64,000 nt of DNA, taken from positions 496,001 to 560,000 of the forward strand of contig JACOEK010000002.1 of the NCBI GenBank assembly GCA_024998595.1. Reading direction: 5' to 3'. The notes below the pieces were generated by a model, which did no database searches, was not told where the DNA came from, and was given only the letters and a program-made list of their open reading frames with translations. Origin of the DNA: Nitrospira sp. Its GTDB lineage: Bacteria; Nitrospirota; Nitrospiria; Nitrospirales; Nitrospiraceae. Made by a program: the position numbers and the translations under genes. Each line of letters begins with the position of its first letter. Positions within the stretch are counted from its first letter, which is position 1. Shown one piece after another: positions 16,520 to 24,860 of this stretch.

Positions 16520-17179
16520 TTAGCGGGAGTGGGTCACCCCGATGCGATCACAGTACTCTGCGATTTTGCACTGACTGCACAACGGCGAGACCGGCTGGCA
16601 GAGGTGCTGTCCGTAGGGTACGAGTAAGTCGTTGAAGGTGATCCAATACTTGCGGGGCAATTTGGCGCGCAAAGCCTTTTCAGTCTCATCGGGAGTCTTG
16701 GTTTTCACATAGCCCCACCGGTTGCTGATCCGATGGACATGAATATCGACGCAAATCCCCGGTTTCTCATACCCGACTGTTACCACCAGATTCGCAGTCT
16801 TTCGGCCCACTCCCGGCAAGGTCAGTAACTCTTCAATCTCATCCGGCACTCGACCGTGATAGCGCTCAAGCACCTGCCTACAAATCTGTGGGATTTGTTT
16901 GGCCTTGGTCCGGTAAAACCCGACAGGATAAATGGCTGACTCGACAGCCGACTGGGACAGTTGCTGCATCGTCGCCGGAGTTGAAGCCAAGGCAAACAGT
17001 CGCGCACTGGCCTCAGCGGTCGTCTTATCTTTGGTTCGCAGACTGAGAAGGCAGGAGATCAGGACCAGGAAGGGATCGCGTCCGGACTCTTTAGCCACGA
17101 CGCCGACGACCGGATCAGGCCAGCGGGCAATCTCCCGCTTGACCGTTCGGATGACGGCGTGGATCTCTTGCGCCTGCAT
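16520..17179 (-). CDS. nth: Endonuclease III (DNA glycosylase/AP lyase)
   Basis: A 219-residue base-excision repair enzyme for oxidised pyrimidines. The helix-hairpin-helix is LTLPGVGRKTANLVV with the catalytic Lys, the catalytic Asp is in CVDIHVHR, and the C-terminal [4Fe-4S] loop has Cys 194, 201, 204 and 210 (C-x6-C-x2-C-x5-C), exactly the family pattern. Length is normal. It lies downstream of rpsU on the same strand, with a 69-bp gap. Confidence is high. Confidence 0.97.
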   Translation of the reverse strand: MQAQEIHAVIRTVKREIARWPDPVVGVVAKESGRDPFLVLISCLLSLRTKDKTTAEASARLFALASTPATMQQLSQSAVESAIYPVGFYRTKAKQIPQICRQVLERYHGRVPDEIEELLTLPGVGRKTANLVVTVGYEKPGICVDIHVHRISNRWGYVKTKTPDETEKALRAKLPRKYWITFNDLLVPYGQHLCQPVSPLCSQCKIAEYCDRIGVTHSR

Positions 17180-17248
17180 GGAGGTGCCTGAAAGCGGAAT
17201 TCAACTGAAATGGTCTGGATGGTCGGCGGAGGGAAAAACGCCTGACGC

Positions 17249-17443
17249 CTATTCGGGGCGTCTCTTGGCGAGCCACTTCTGGCGGCGACGTTGAGCCTCA
17301 CGCTCTTTCGCCTTCTTGCGGACACTCGGCTTCTCATAGTACCGGCGGCGCTTCAGTTCGCGGAACAATCCTTCGCCCGCCAATTTCTTCTTGGCGACCT
17401 TCAGGGCTTTTTCAACGTTGTTATTGAAGACCTTAATTTCCAT
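17249..17443 (-). CDS. rpsU: 30S ribosomal protein S21
   Basis: A 64-residue, strongly basic protein starting MEIKVFNNNVEKALKVAKKK and containing FRELKRRRYYEKPSVRKK, typical of S21. S21 binds the 30S platform near the 3' end of 16S rRNA and aids initiation. It begins 23 bp after the stop of ftcD and precedes nth, an unusual place: in many bacteria rpsU sits with dnaG or rpoD. The start ATG has AAGGTAG upstream. Confidence 0.97.
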   Translation of the reverse strand: MEIKVFNNNVEKALKVAKKKLAGEGLFRELKRRRYYEKPSVRKKAKEREAQRRRQKWLAKRRPE

Positions 17444-17466
17444 CGTGCGCTACCTTCGACTCTCTT

Positions 17467-19029
17467 TCAGCGAAGTTTCAGGATATTCAACATGTTTTGG
17501 GACCACGAATCGAAGGGCGGAGTGTAGCATAGCGATTTCGCATCCACAAGCATTTGTTCCGCAACGGTAAAACGCTCCCGAATGGATGAAACAAGTTGCT
17601 GATTTGGTTGAGCTTTCATGTTCTCCTCGACCATTGCCACGCAGCCGTCAATGACCGCATCGGCCAGGTGAATGCCCATCTTTAGGTCAGGCTGAAGCTC
17701 CGGCTTCGTATGCGCTAAGAGGCCGCGCAGAAGCGGGATCACCTCGCAGCAGAGTTTCACGATTTCCATCGGCGTCTCGATCGCGCCCAATACACCGGAT
17801 GAGAGTTGCACGGCGCGATCAGGATGGTTGGGCGGAAGTTTTCTCGCCTGGAGTACCCGGGCATAGGCATCCCGATCAGCCTGCGCCAACTCGCGGAGAC
17901 GCGTCCCGATCTCGGACAGGCGCGTTTCCGCCGCCCGTGCGCGGTTCAATTTAGCCACCATGGTGCCCAACGTAGCCGCGAACGAAGCAGCGAGGGCGCC
18001 TACGCTTCCCCCCGTCAGCGCCTGCTGAGCGAGCAGCGTTTCACCAAGTGCACCCGCTTTCGCCGGTAGCGTCGTCGGCGCCTTGCTCGACTGCGACGCG
18101 GCTAACTGCCCGATCGCCGCGCGCGATTCGGCACTGTCCAAGCGCATCTCCAGCACTTGTCTTCCTTCAAATTGATTGAGATGCAGAGCCTGCTGCGCCG
18201 TATCAATGAGGCACTGTTCGGGCACCAGGCCGACAATTTCCGTCCCAGTCACTTCCACACCACGGGCCGCTGCTTCTCGTTCGACAGCGGTGAGCACCAC
18301 GTGAAGCGACGTTTCTTCATAGTTCGTCAGATTCATCGAGACCTGTACGAGCCCCTGGCTCTTGAGTTCAACCCCAATCGCTTTCACACTCGGAAGCCCT
18401 CCGCTCGACTGCCGAACGGCTTTCGCAATCGCCCTGGCAACTGATAAGTCCGGGCTCTTCAGGTTCACGTTAAAGGCGATGAGCGGCCATCGCGCGCCGA
18501 CCACCGTGGCCCCGGCGGTGTGATGCAGGTGTTTGGGCCCGAAGTCCGGTGCCCAAGTGGCGTCGGCGGCCATCCGATCCGCCAGTCCCTTCAAGCCACC
18601 TTTTCGAATCCATTCCAGCTGGATGCGCTCAGGTCTCGCAGCCGCCTGTTCGTAGAGAAAGACCGGGATCTTCAGTTCATTACCGATGCGCTGGCCGACC
18701 ATCCGAGCCAATTGCACGCAATCCTGCATGCTGACTTCGCGAATGGGGACAAACGGCATCACATCCGTCGCACCGACACGCGGATGTTCACCCTGATGAG
18801 TTCGCAAGTCGATCAGCTGAGAGGCCAGTCGTGCCATTTGAAAAGCCACCTCGGCGACGGCATAGGGCCGCCCGGCGAAGGTGACTACCGCGCGGTGGTG
18901 GTCCGCATCGTGTGATTCATCCAGCAAAGCCACGCCGGGCACGGAACGAACCAGGGCGACTAACGCCTTGATGACGTCGGGGTTCCGGCCCTCACTGAAA
19001 TTCGGCACACATTCTACGATCTGACTCAC
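17467..19029 (-). CDS. ftcD: Bifunctional glutamate formimidoyltransferase/formiminotetrahydrofolate cyclodeaminase
   Basis: A 520-residue fusion. Residues 1 to about 300 are the formimidoyltransferase: VECVPNFSEGRNPDVI, DADHHRAVVTFAG, HPRVGATDVMPFVPI and LKSQGLVQVSMNLTNYE. After a linker, residues about 330-505 form the cyclodeaminase (GSVGALAASFAATLGTMVAKL, helical with a conserved Asp region near DRDAYARVLQARKLP). It converts formiminoglutamate and THF to 5,10-methenyl-THF. The start is GTG 19029 with AAAAGGA upstream. No other histidine-degradation gene is in the window, so it may serve folate metabolism. rpsU follows by 23 bp. Confidence 0.95.
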   Translation of the reverse strand: MSQIVECVPNFSEGRNPDVIKALVALVRSVPGVALLDESHDADHHRAVVTFAGRPYAVAEVAFQMARLASQLIDLRTHQGEHPRVGATDVMPFVPIREVSMQDCVQLARMVGQRIGNELKIPVFLYEQAAARPERIQLEWIRKGGLKGLADRMAADATWAPDFGPKHLHHTAGATVVGARWPLIAFNVNLKSPDLSVARAIAKAVRQSSGGLPSVKAIGVELKSQGLVQVSMNLTNYEETSLHVVLTAVEREAAARGVEVTGTEIVGLVPEQCLIDTAQQALHLNQFEGRQVLEMRLDSAESRAAIGQLAASQSSKAPTTLPAKAGALGETLLAQQALTGGSVGALAASFAATLGTMVAKLNRARAAETRLSEIGTRLRELAQADRDAYARVLQARKLPPNHPDRAVQLSSGVLGAIETPMEIVKLCCEVIPLLRGLLAHTKPELQPDLKMGIHLADAVIDGCVAMVEENMKAQPNQQLVSSIRERFTVAEQMLVDAKSLCYTPPFDSWSQNMLNILKLR

Positions 19030-19084
19030 TGCATTCCTTTTTCAACCCGTTGAGATCTGCCTGCTTCTGGGGAGAGTCCAGACA

Positions 19085-19123
19085 AGAAAAAAGCCGGAGG
19101 CAGGCGATCATACCCTCCGGCTT
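19085..19123 (-). terminator. Rho-independent terminator of the DsrE-TusA operon
   Basis: On the minus strand AAGCCGGAGG (from 19123) pairs perfectly with CCTCCGGCTT (19091-19100 region), 10 bp, followed by a run of six T. It lies 46 bp after the tusA stop and insulates it from ftcD. Confidence 0.88.
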
Positions 19124-19168
19124 GGCAGAAACATGACGGCTTCGCATCCGCGTGCCTGTCGCTACGTG

Positions 19169-19414
19169 CTACTTGGATTTTTTGACGAAGGCCTTGTAAA
19201 TCCGCTTGGATGAGCTCTGCTCCTCCTCAAGCCCCACCATTTCATGGCCGGTCGTCTCACACCAAGCCGGCATATCTTTCTTGATGCCCTCATCGTCCGA
19301 AACGACTTCCAACACCTGCCCCATCGTGAGTTCCTTGATCTTCTTCGAGGTCAAGATAATCGGCATCGGGCAGAAATACCCCAGCGTATCGAGTTTCACA
19401 TCAGCCTGTATCAT
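19169..19414 (-). CDS. TusA-family sulfurtransferase
   Basis: An 81-residue protein of the SirA/TusA family: LDTLGYFCPMPIILTSKKI contains the CPMP motif whose Cys carries persulfide. There is a second Cys near residue 52 (AWCETTGHE), common in family members linked to sulfur trafficking. The start ATG has GAGGAGAAGG upstream. It lies 20 bp after a DsrE/DsrH-like gene, the classic TusA-DsrE pair, and is followed by a strong terminator. Its partner acceptor (tRNA thiolation or dissimilatory sulfur pathway) cannot be told from sequence. Confidence 0.92.
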   Translation of the reverse strand: MIQADVKLDTLGYFCPMPIILTSKKIKELTMGQVLEVVSDDEGIKKDMPAWCETTGHEMVGLEEEQSSSKRIYKAFVKKSK

Positions 19415-19434
19415 GCCTTCTCCTCAACCCCTGC

Positions 19435-19965
19435 TTATATGAACAGATTAACACTGCCCTGCTTGGCTTCCGCCAGGTAGGTGGTCACACCGGCAAATTG
19501 GTCGATCCCGTCGATTAACGTGTCTTTCGTAATCCCCATCAAACCCATCGTGGTGGTGCAGGCAATGAAGCGCACGTCGAGATCCAGCGCCATTTGCATC
19601 AGCTCCGGCACACCGGGCATGCGATTCTGCTTCATCACCACTTGCATCATCTTCGTACCCAGCCCCCAAAAATGGAAGCGGGACAAGGGCAACGTATCGG
19701 CGCCACCTTTGTTGAGGAAGCCGAACATCCGACGCAGCCAATCCGACGCAGAGCTGCTCGCCCCTTTTTTGCGAATCGTATTGAGACCCCAGAAGGTAAA
19801 AAATACTGTCACGCGCATCCCCATCGCGGCGGCGCCGGTCGCAATGATAAAGGCGGCCATGGCTTTATCGAGATCTCCGCTGAGCAGCACGATCGTGACG
19901 CGGTCGGTCTTCGTGTCGCGGAGTTGCGCGAGGGCGGCTATGGGCTCGATTTGTGCGGTCGTCAT
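19435..19965 (-). CDS. DsrE/DsrF/DrsH-like peroxiredoxin-family protein
   Basis: A 176-residue protein: VTIVLLSGDLDKAMAAFIIA at the start, MGMRVTVFFTFWGLNTIRK, and DVRFIACTTTMGLMG with one conserved Cys. This is the DsrE2-like group usually encoded beside TusA or rhodanese. Hydrophobic stretches occur, and family members may associate with membranes. The ATG at 19965 is preferred over the adjacent GTG because GAGG is 6-7 nt upstream. A strong promoter lies upstream. With tusA it likely passes protein-bound sulfur. Confidence 0.92.
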   Translation of the reverse strand: MTTAQIEPIAALAQLRDTKTDRVTIVLLSGDLDKAMAAFIIATGAAAMGMRVTVFFTFWGLNTIRKKGASSSASDWLRRMFGFLNKGGADTLPLSRFHFWGLGTKMMQVVMKQNRMPGVPELMQMALDLDVRFIACTTTMGLMGITKDTLIDGIDQFAGVTTYLAEAKQGSVNLFI

Positions 19966-20016
19966 CACTTACCTCGCATGTCGGAGCGCAAACGGCAGGA
20001 TTCACTATCAAAAATG

Positions 20017-20046
20017 ACTATAGTCTCCGCTTCTTTTTCTTGTCAA
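20017..20046 (-). promoter_or_regulatory. Sigma-70-type promoter for the DsrE-TusA operon
   Basis: On the minus strand: TTGACA (complement of 20041-20046), an 18-bp A-rich spacer, then TATAGT (complement of 20017-20022). The predicted start is about 45 nt upstream of ATG 19965. Confidence 0.75.
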
Positions 20047-20122
20047 GAAATGCGGGCTGCTCCGGGCGCTCGTCCGCGCTCATGGCGGAACATCCCGGCC
20101 TTCGCTCTGGACGACCCGTTGC

Positions 20123-20151
20123 TTGACCTGCTGCAGACCCGCCGTTATAGT
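20123..20151 (+). promoter_or_regulatory. Sigma-70-type promoter for the Rieske oxygenase gene
   Basis: TTGACC (20123-20128), a 17-bp spacer and TATAGT (20146-20151), giving a leader of about 34 nt before ATG 20192. It is divergent from the DsrE promoter, about 77 bp apart. Confidence 0.75.
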
Positions 20152-20191
20152 CCACTCGTCCATTGAAGTCCTTGTCTTTACCTGGCTATTC

Positions 20192-21280
20192 ATGAGTACA
20201 GACCTCATCACCGAACTTAAACCGACGAAAAGTGCCCCACTGTTCGGCTTCTGGTATCCGGCTGCCACCAGCGGTTCCTTGGCCGTCGGCCAGATGCAAA
20301 CGCAGGTGATGTTGGGACTGCCCATTCTCATCTGCCGAGACCGCCAGGGACAGGTCGCGGCCATGCGCGATATCTGCCCGCATCGGGGAATGCCGCTGTC
20401 ATTCGGGCATTTTGACGGTGAGCGCGTCGAGTGCGCCTACCATGGATGGCAATTCGATACGGGCGGCCGCTGCCGCCATATTCCCGCTCTGGTTGAGGGA
20501 TCTGCGCTTCAACCCGAAAAGATCGGTATCACGTCTTACCCTTGTCAGGATCAAGACGGATACGTGTGGGTCTTTCTTCCCGATCCGCAACAGCCCAATC
20601 AAACGCTGCCGGATCTCCCGCGCCTACCATTGCCCTCCGCGCCGTATCGCATGGTGCAAATTTCCACGATCCTGGACTGCACCATCGACGACGGCATCGT
20701 CGGCCTCATGGATCCAGCCCACGGTCCTTTCGTCCATCAAAGTTCCTGGTGGAGGACCCAGGCCAGCATGCATGACAAGGCCAAAACCTTCGAACCCATC
20801 CCCAACGGATTTCGTATGGTGCCCCATGCCCCTTCGAAAAACAGCGGCCCCTACAAGTTGCTGAACAAACTCTACGGCGGGCCGTTGACCACGACCATCG
20901 ACTTCGTGCTCCCCAATCAGCGCTCCGAGTTCGTGCAATGCGGATCGATGTTTGTCTCCTCGCGCGCCACCGTGACGCCGGTCGGCGAGCAGCAATGCCG
21001 GATCGATTTTGCCGCCGCCTGGAACATTCTTCCCTGGTTACCCTTCGCCAAACCCCTGTTCCGGTATTTTGCGAATATCTTCATGAAGCAGGACAAACAG
21101 GCCATGGAGCGGCAGGCCGTCGGACTGAAGTACAAACCCGCGCTCATGCTGATCGATGACGCCGACACTCCTGCCAAGTGGTACTATAAACTGAAGGCCG
21201 CTTACCTCACGTCGGTGCAAACCGGACGTCCGATGGACCATCCGCTCAAGGGCCCAGTTACGCTGCGATGGAGAAGTTAG
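20192..21280 (+). CDS. Rieske [2Fe-2S] ring-hydroxylating oxygenase-type protein
   Basis: A 362-residue oxygenase alpha-subunit-like protein. The Rieske centre is CPHRG (about residue 60) and CAYHGW (about 80), the C-x-H/C-x2-H pattern. The mononuclear iron site appears as GLMDPAHGPFVH (about 172-183), with the bridging Asp and two His. The C-terminal half is the catalytic domain (VanA/PaO-like size). Such enzymes use an external reductase, and none is nearby. Substrate unknown. The start at ATG 20192 fits the promoter at 20123-20151. Confidence 0.92.
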   Translation: MSTDLITELKPTKSAPLFGFWYPAATSGSLAVGQMQTQVMLGLPILICRDRQGQVAAMRDICPHRGMPLSFGHFDGERVECAYHGWQFDTGGRCRHIPALVEGSALQPEKIGITSYPCQDQDGYVWVFLPDPQQPNQTLPDLPRLPLPSAPYRMVQISTILDCTIDDGIVGLMDPAHGPFVHQSSWWRTQASMHDKAKTFEPIPNGFRMVPHAPSKNSGPYKLLNKLYGGPLTTTIDFVLPNQRSEFVQCGSMFVSSRATVTPVGEQQCRIDFAAAWNILPWLPFAKPLFRYFANIFMKQDKQAMERQAVGLKYKPALMLIDDADTPAKWYYKLKAAYLTSVQTGRPMDHPLKGPVTLRWRS

Positions 21281-21334
21281 CAGACTATCGATACCGGCCG
21301 GCGGTTACGTGCTAACCGCGCAGACAGCCTCAGC

Positions 21335-23359
21335 CTACGACAGCTGTTGACTCGTGCCATGGTTGGGCTCGTTCAAGAGCGCCATGGCCCGACGAATTTG
21401 TTCTCGGGATCCAAGCAACGTCACGACATCGCCGGCTTGCAGCCGCACGGTTTCGGATGGGTTGGACTGGGTGACCTGACTGCGAGTCCAGGCAATCACC
21501 GATGCGCCGGTCCTCGGACGAATCGATAACTCCGTCAACGATTTGCCCACGGCGGGCGCGTCTTCATCGACCCGGCAGGTTTCCACCTCGACATCGGTCA
21601 ACGTCCCCCCGCGGAGGTGATGGGCCAATTCCGGCATTTCGCTGCGACGTAGCAGAGCGTACCCCTCCCGCCTGATTTGTTCCGCCTTTCGCGCCACGAA
21701 TTCCTGCGGTAGACAATAGGTGCGCAGCACCAGGGCAAAAATTTCAATCGAGGTCTCGAACTCCTCGGGCACGACATCGTCCGCCCCCAGCTGATGCAAT
21801 TCTTCCAGCTCCCGCAGGTACCGAGTCCGCACCACAATGTGCAGCTTCGAATTGAGTCCTTTCGCGACCTTCACCGTTCTACGAGCCGTGAACGGATCCG
21901 ACAAGGCCACCACGAGCACCTTCGCGTCTTCGATTTTCATGTGCCGGAGGACATTAGCGTTCGAGCCGTCGCCGTAATAGATCGGCACGCCATGGCGCGA
22001 CTCGCGGCGCACCGTTTCACCGTCCAAATCAAGCGCCACGTGGGGAATTTCAGTTTCGCTTAACACGCGGGCGAGATTGCGGCCATTGAGTCCGTATCCC
22101 ACGATGATCACATGGTCCTTGATGCGGACCTGTCCTCCCTCCAATTGCTCCACGTGCGCTACCGTACGGGTCGGCATCCATCCCCGGACTCGTTGCAGCG
22201 CTTCGATCCGCCGACCGAGGTGGGGCGACCATTGCATCACAAACGGGGTTACGACCATCGTCAGCACTGACACCGCGAGAAAGACCTGATATTGATCGCC
22301 TGCGAACAAGCCGGCATCCTGCCCCTGTTGCGCGAGAATAAAACTGAATTCACCAACCTGCGCCAGCGCAACCCCGACCAGCACCGCCGATCTGGGAGGG
22401 GCACCCGACACCACCATGGCTCCGGCCCCGGCGAGCAGTTTCCCGGCTATGACGGCCACCAGCAGACCCAACACGATAAATGGATGGTCCCACACCACCC
22501 GCACATCCATCAAAACCCCGATCGACACGAAAAATAGACTGTTGAAACTATCGCGAAACGGCAGCACCTCGGCCAACGCCTGGTGGCTGTACTCAGATTC
22601 AGAAATCACCAACCCTGCGATAAATGCGCCCAATGCCAGCGACAGCCCCCCCAAAGACGTCAGCCAAGCAATTCCGAGACAGAGCACGATAATGGAGAGC
22701 AGGAAGAGCTCCCGGCTTCGACTCCGCACGATGTGACGCAACAAGCGCGGCACGAGATACCAGGCCGCTGCGACGATCAACACCACGACGACCGCCGCCT
22801 TGAGCAGAGTCAGCAACACCATCCCCATCGCACTCCCGCTAGGCGTCGCCAGGATCGGGGTAATGAGCATCATCGGAACGACAGCGAGGTCTTGGAAAAT
22901 CAGAATCGCCACGGTGGCGCGACCGTGAAAGGAATCACTCTCGCCCTGCTCGGAAAGGGCTTTTAGCACGATGGCCGTGCTGCTGAGAGACAAGAGAAAA
23001 CCCCAGAAAATACCCTGCTGATACGAGAGGCCCACGGCCAGAGCCCCGAGCAGTGCCAAAATGAGCACGCCTCCGGTTTGAACCGGCGCGGCCACCGCGA
23101 GAATGCGGCGAGCGGAGGCGAAATGCGCGGACGAAAACTCCATTCCGATCGTGAAGAGCAACAACACGATGCCGATTTCGGCCAGCACCTGCACTTGAGA
23201 CACATCAGGGATGAGGTGCAAGCCATGCGGACCAATGAGGGCACCCGCCACCAGAAACCCGGCGATCGAAGGCAACCGGAACTGATGAAAGACGAAGACC
23301 ACGGCGGTGGAGACCGCATAGATCACCAACAAATCGCCAAGAACTGCGTAATCACTCAT
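21335..23359 (-). CDS. CPA2 (KefB-type) monovalent cation:proton antiporter with TrkA-N/TrkA-C domains
   Basis: A 674-residue membrane protein. Residues 1 to about 385 form 12-13 hydrophobic segments (VFHQFRLPSIAGFLVAGALI, IGIVLLLFTIGMEFS, IVLKALSEQGE, IFQDLAVVPMML) typical of the Na+/H+ exchanger fold. A TrkA-N nucleotide-binding domain follows (DHVIIVGYGLNGRNLARVL, about 415-435, G-x-G-x-x-G), then a TrkA-C domain at the end (ARTG-type LTELSIRPRTGASVIAW). It probably exports K+ or Na+ in exchange for H+, gated by a nucleotide. No KefG/KefF-like gene is adjacent. No clear Shine-Dalgarno before ATG 23359. Confidence 0.93.
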   Translation of the reverse strand: MSDYAVLGDLLVIYAVSTAVVFVFHQFRLPSIAGFLVAGALIGPHGLHLIPDVSQVQVLAEIGIVLLLFTIGMEFSSAHFASARRILAVAAPVQTGGVLILALLGALAVGLSYQQGIFWGFLLSLSSTAIVLKALSEQGESDSFHGRATVAILIFQDLAVVPMMLITPILATPSGSAMGMVLLTLLKAAVVVVLIVAAAWYLVPRLLRHIVRSRSRELFLLSIIVLCLGIAWLTSLGGLSLALGAFIAGLVISESEYSHQALAEVLPFRDSFNSLFFVSIGVLMDVRVVWDHPFIVLGLLVAVIAGKLLAGAGAMVVSGAPPRSAVLVGVALAQVGEFSFILAQQGQDAGLFAGDQYQVFLAVSVLTMVVTPFVMQWSPHLGRRIEALQRVRGWMPTRTVAHVEQLEGGQVRIKDHVIIVGYGLNGRNLARVLSETEIPHVALDLDGETVRRESRHGVPIYYGDGSNANVLRHMKIEDAKVLVVALSDPFTARRTVKVAKGLNSKLHIVVRTRYLRELEELHQLGADDVVPEEFETSIEIFALVLRTYCLPQEFVARKAEQIRREGYALLRRSEMPELAHHLRGGTLTDVEVETCRVDEDAPAVGKSLTELSIRPRTGASVIAWTRSQVTQSNPSETVRLQAGDVVTLLGSREQIRRAMALLNEPNHGTSQQLS

Positions 23360-23525
23360 AGGACAACAAACTTTGGAAGTCGGTTCAAATCGGGCTGGAC
23401 GCGCGTTCGTGACGCAGCATACCGTAGGGCTCTCAATGGAACAAGGAGTTCTGCTTGTCCCGCATCGATGAACTCGGCTACGGTGACGCGCCTAGCCACA
23501 TAGAGGGTGCAGGGAGGAGGGGTGT

Positions 23526-24209
23526 TTGCGCGCGATTATTTTCGACTTCAATGGCGTCATCGCCGATGATGAGATGTCTCATTTCGAATGTTTTCAGCAG
23601 GCGTTGAGTGAGGCCGGCCTCGTCCTGAGTAAGAAGGAGTACTATGGCATCTATCTCGGCATGGATGAACGGACCTGCGCCGCCGCCCTGCTCACCAGAC
23701 GGGACGGAAGGTGCGACCCTGCCGTCCACGCACGAATCATCGAACGAAAAGCGGCCCTCTTTCAAAACCATACCGCGACGTGCCCAGCAGCATTGTTTCC
23801 CTGGGTGACCGGCTTCGTAGAGCGGGCGCTCGGACACTACCGGCTGGCCATCGCGTCCGGCGGCAGAAGGGAGCAGATACTTGCCGCCCTTCTCGGCACT
23901 TCCATTGAAGATGCGTTCGAAGTGATGGTCTCCGCCGATGACTGCGCTGTCGGCAAGCCCGATCCCGCCTTGTACGAATTCACCCTCCGCCAGTTAAATG
24001 CTCGCCGGCCGAGACCGCCGCTGCTTCGGTGCAGCGAATGCCTGGTGATCGAAGACTCCCGTGCGGGGATTCAAGCGGGATTACAGGCGGGTATGTTCGT
24101 GCTCGCCGTCGCGACGACCTATCCGGCATCACAGCTGACTGATGCGCATCTGGTCCTCCCGACGCTCGATGGAATCGATCCGGCAGACCTTGCCCGGCGG
24201 CTCTTCTAA
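23526..24209 (+). CDS. HAD-family phosphatase (phosphoglucomutase-like) with DxN motif
   Basis: A 227-residue HAD hydrolase. Motif I is IIFDFNGVIADDE: the nucleophile Asp is present, but the usual second Asp (acid/base) is Asn. Motif II is IASGG, motif III the Lys in AVGKPDPALYE and motif IV VIEDSRAGIQAG. The cap is helical, inserted after motif I. Substrate is probably a small phosphorylated sugar. The start is a TTG at 23526 with GGAGG 5 nt upstream; no ATG is suitable. It is divergent from the antiporter gene and convergent with the next gene. Confidence 0.9.
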   Translation: MRAIIFDFNGVIADDEMSHFECFQQALSEAGLVLSKKEYYGIYLGMDERTCAAALLTRRDGRCDPAVHARIIERKAALFQNHTATCPAALFPWVTGFVERALGHYRLAIASGGRREQILAALLGTSIEDAFEVMVSADDCAVGKPDPALYEFTLRQLNARRPRPPLLRCSECLVIEDSRAGIQAGLQAGMFVLAVATTYPASQLTDAHLVLPTLDGIDPADLARRLF

Positions 24210-24260
24210 CCACCGTATCCCGAAGGCCTCACTTGCCAGGAAGAACAAAACCGGCAGGAA

Positions 24261-24671
24261 TTAGAATGGAATGCGAATGCCCATTTGAAACTCGTTGGGC
24301 ATCATGCTTTTGCCCATGGACTCGCCGAAAAGATTTTGTTGCGGAAGGACTGGCTGCGGGCCCAAGGCCCGATCACGCTCCGTCACGTAACCCCCGCCAA
24401 ACCCGGCGCCGATGTACGGAATCAACGTCTGCTCGCTGACCCGTAAACGACCGCTCAAGACAGGCGACTGACGGAACAGGTCCGCGCGCCGCTCATTCGT
24501 GGCGGGGACATACACGACCTCCCCTTGCGTCTGACTCCGTAATTCGGCCAGGGCAGGAACACTCGCTGAGAGCGAGTCAGCGAAGGTCCGCTCCACACCG
24601 GTGCCCAGCATACATCCGGCGGTAAGAAGCATAACCGCCATCCGAAGGGTCTTCGGGGAGATGGAACACAT
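24261..24671 (-). CDS. Small exported outer-membrane-type protein
   Basis: A 136-residue protein with a signal segment MAVMLLTAGCMLGTGVERTFA; a Cys in TAGC could be a lipobox, or cleavage may be after FA. The mature part has few features: LIPYIGAGFGGGYVTE and a C-terminal FQMGIRIPF whose alternating pattern and final Phe resemble beta-barrel ends, but it is too short for a full barrel. I do not recognise the family. Convergent with the HAD gene. Confidence 0.65.
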   Translation of the reverse strand: MCSISPKTLRMAVMLLTAGCMLGTGVERTFADSLSASVPALAELRSQTQGEVVYVPATNERRADLFRQSPVLSGRLRVSEQTLIPYIGAGFGGGYVTERDRALGPQPVLPQQNLFGESMGKSMMPNEFQMGIRIPF

Positions 24672-24860
24672 GATTCATACCTTACTCCATGCGAGAAGCC
24701 ACAACAAGTAGCCCATCTATAGGCCAACAAAAACTGCGCGGCCATTTTGCAATGAAGGGGATAATTGCGTCGTGATGAGCGAGGGGCCGAAGGCCGGCCA
24801 GCGCTCTAACTAGCAGGCCGCATCGAGAGGTTGGATTTCTGGATCCCGCTCCGGTTCCGG

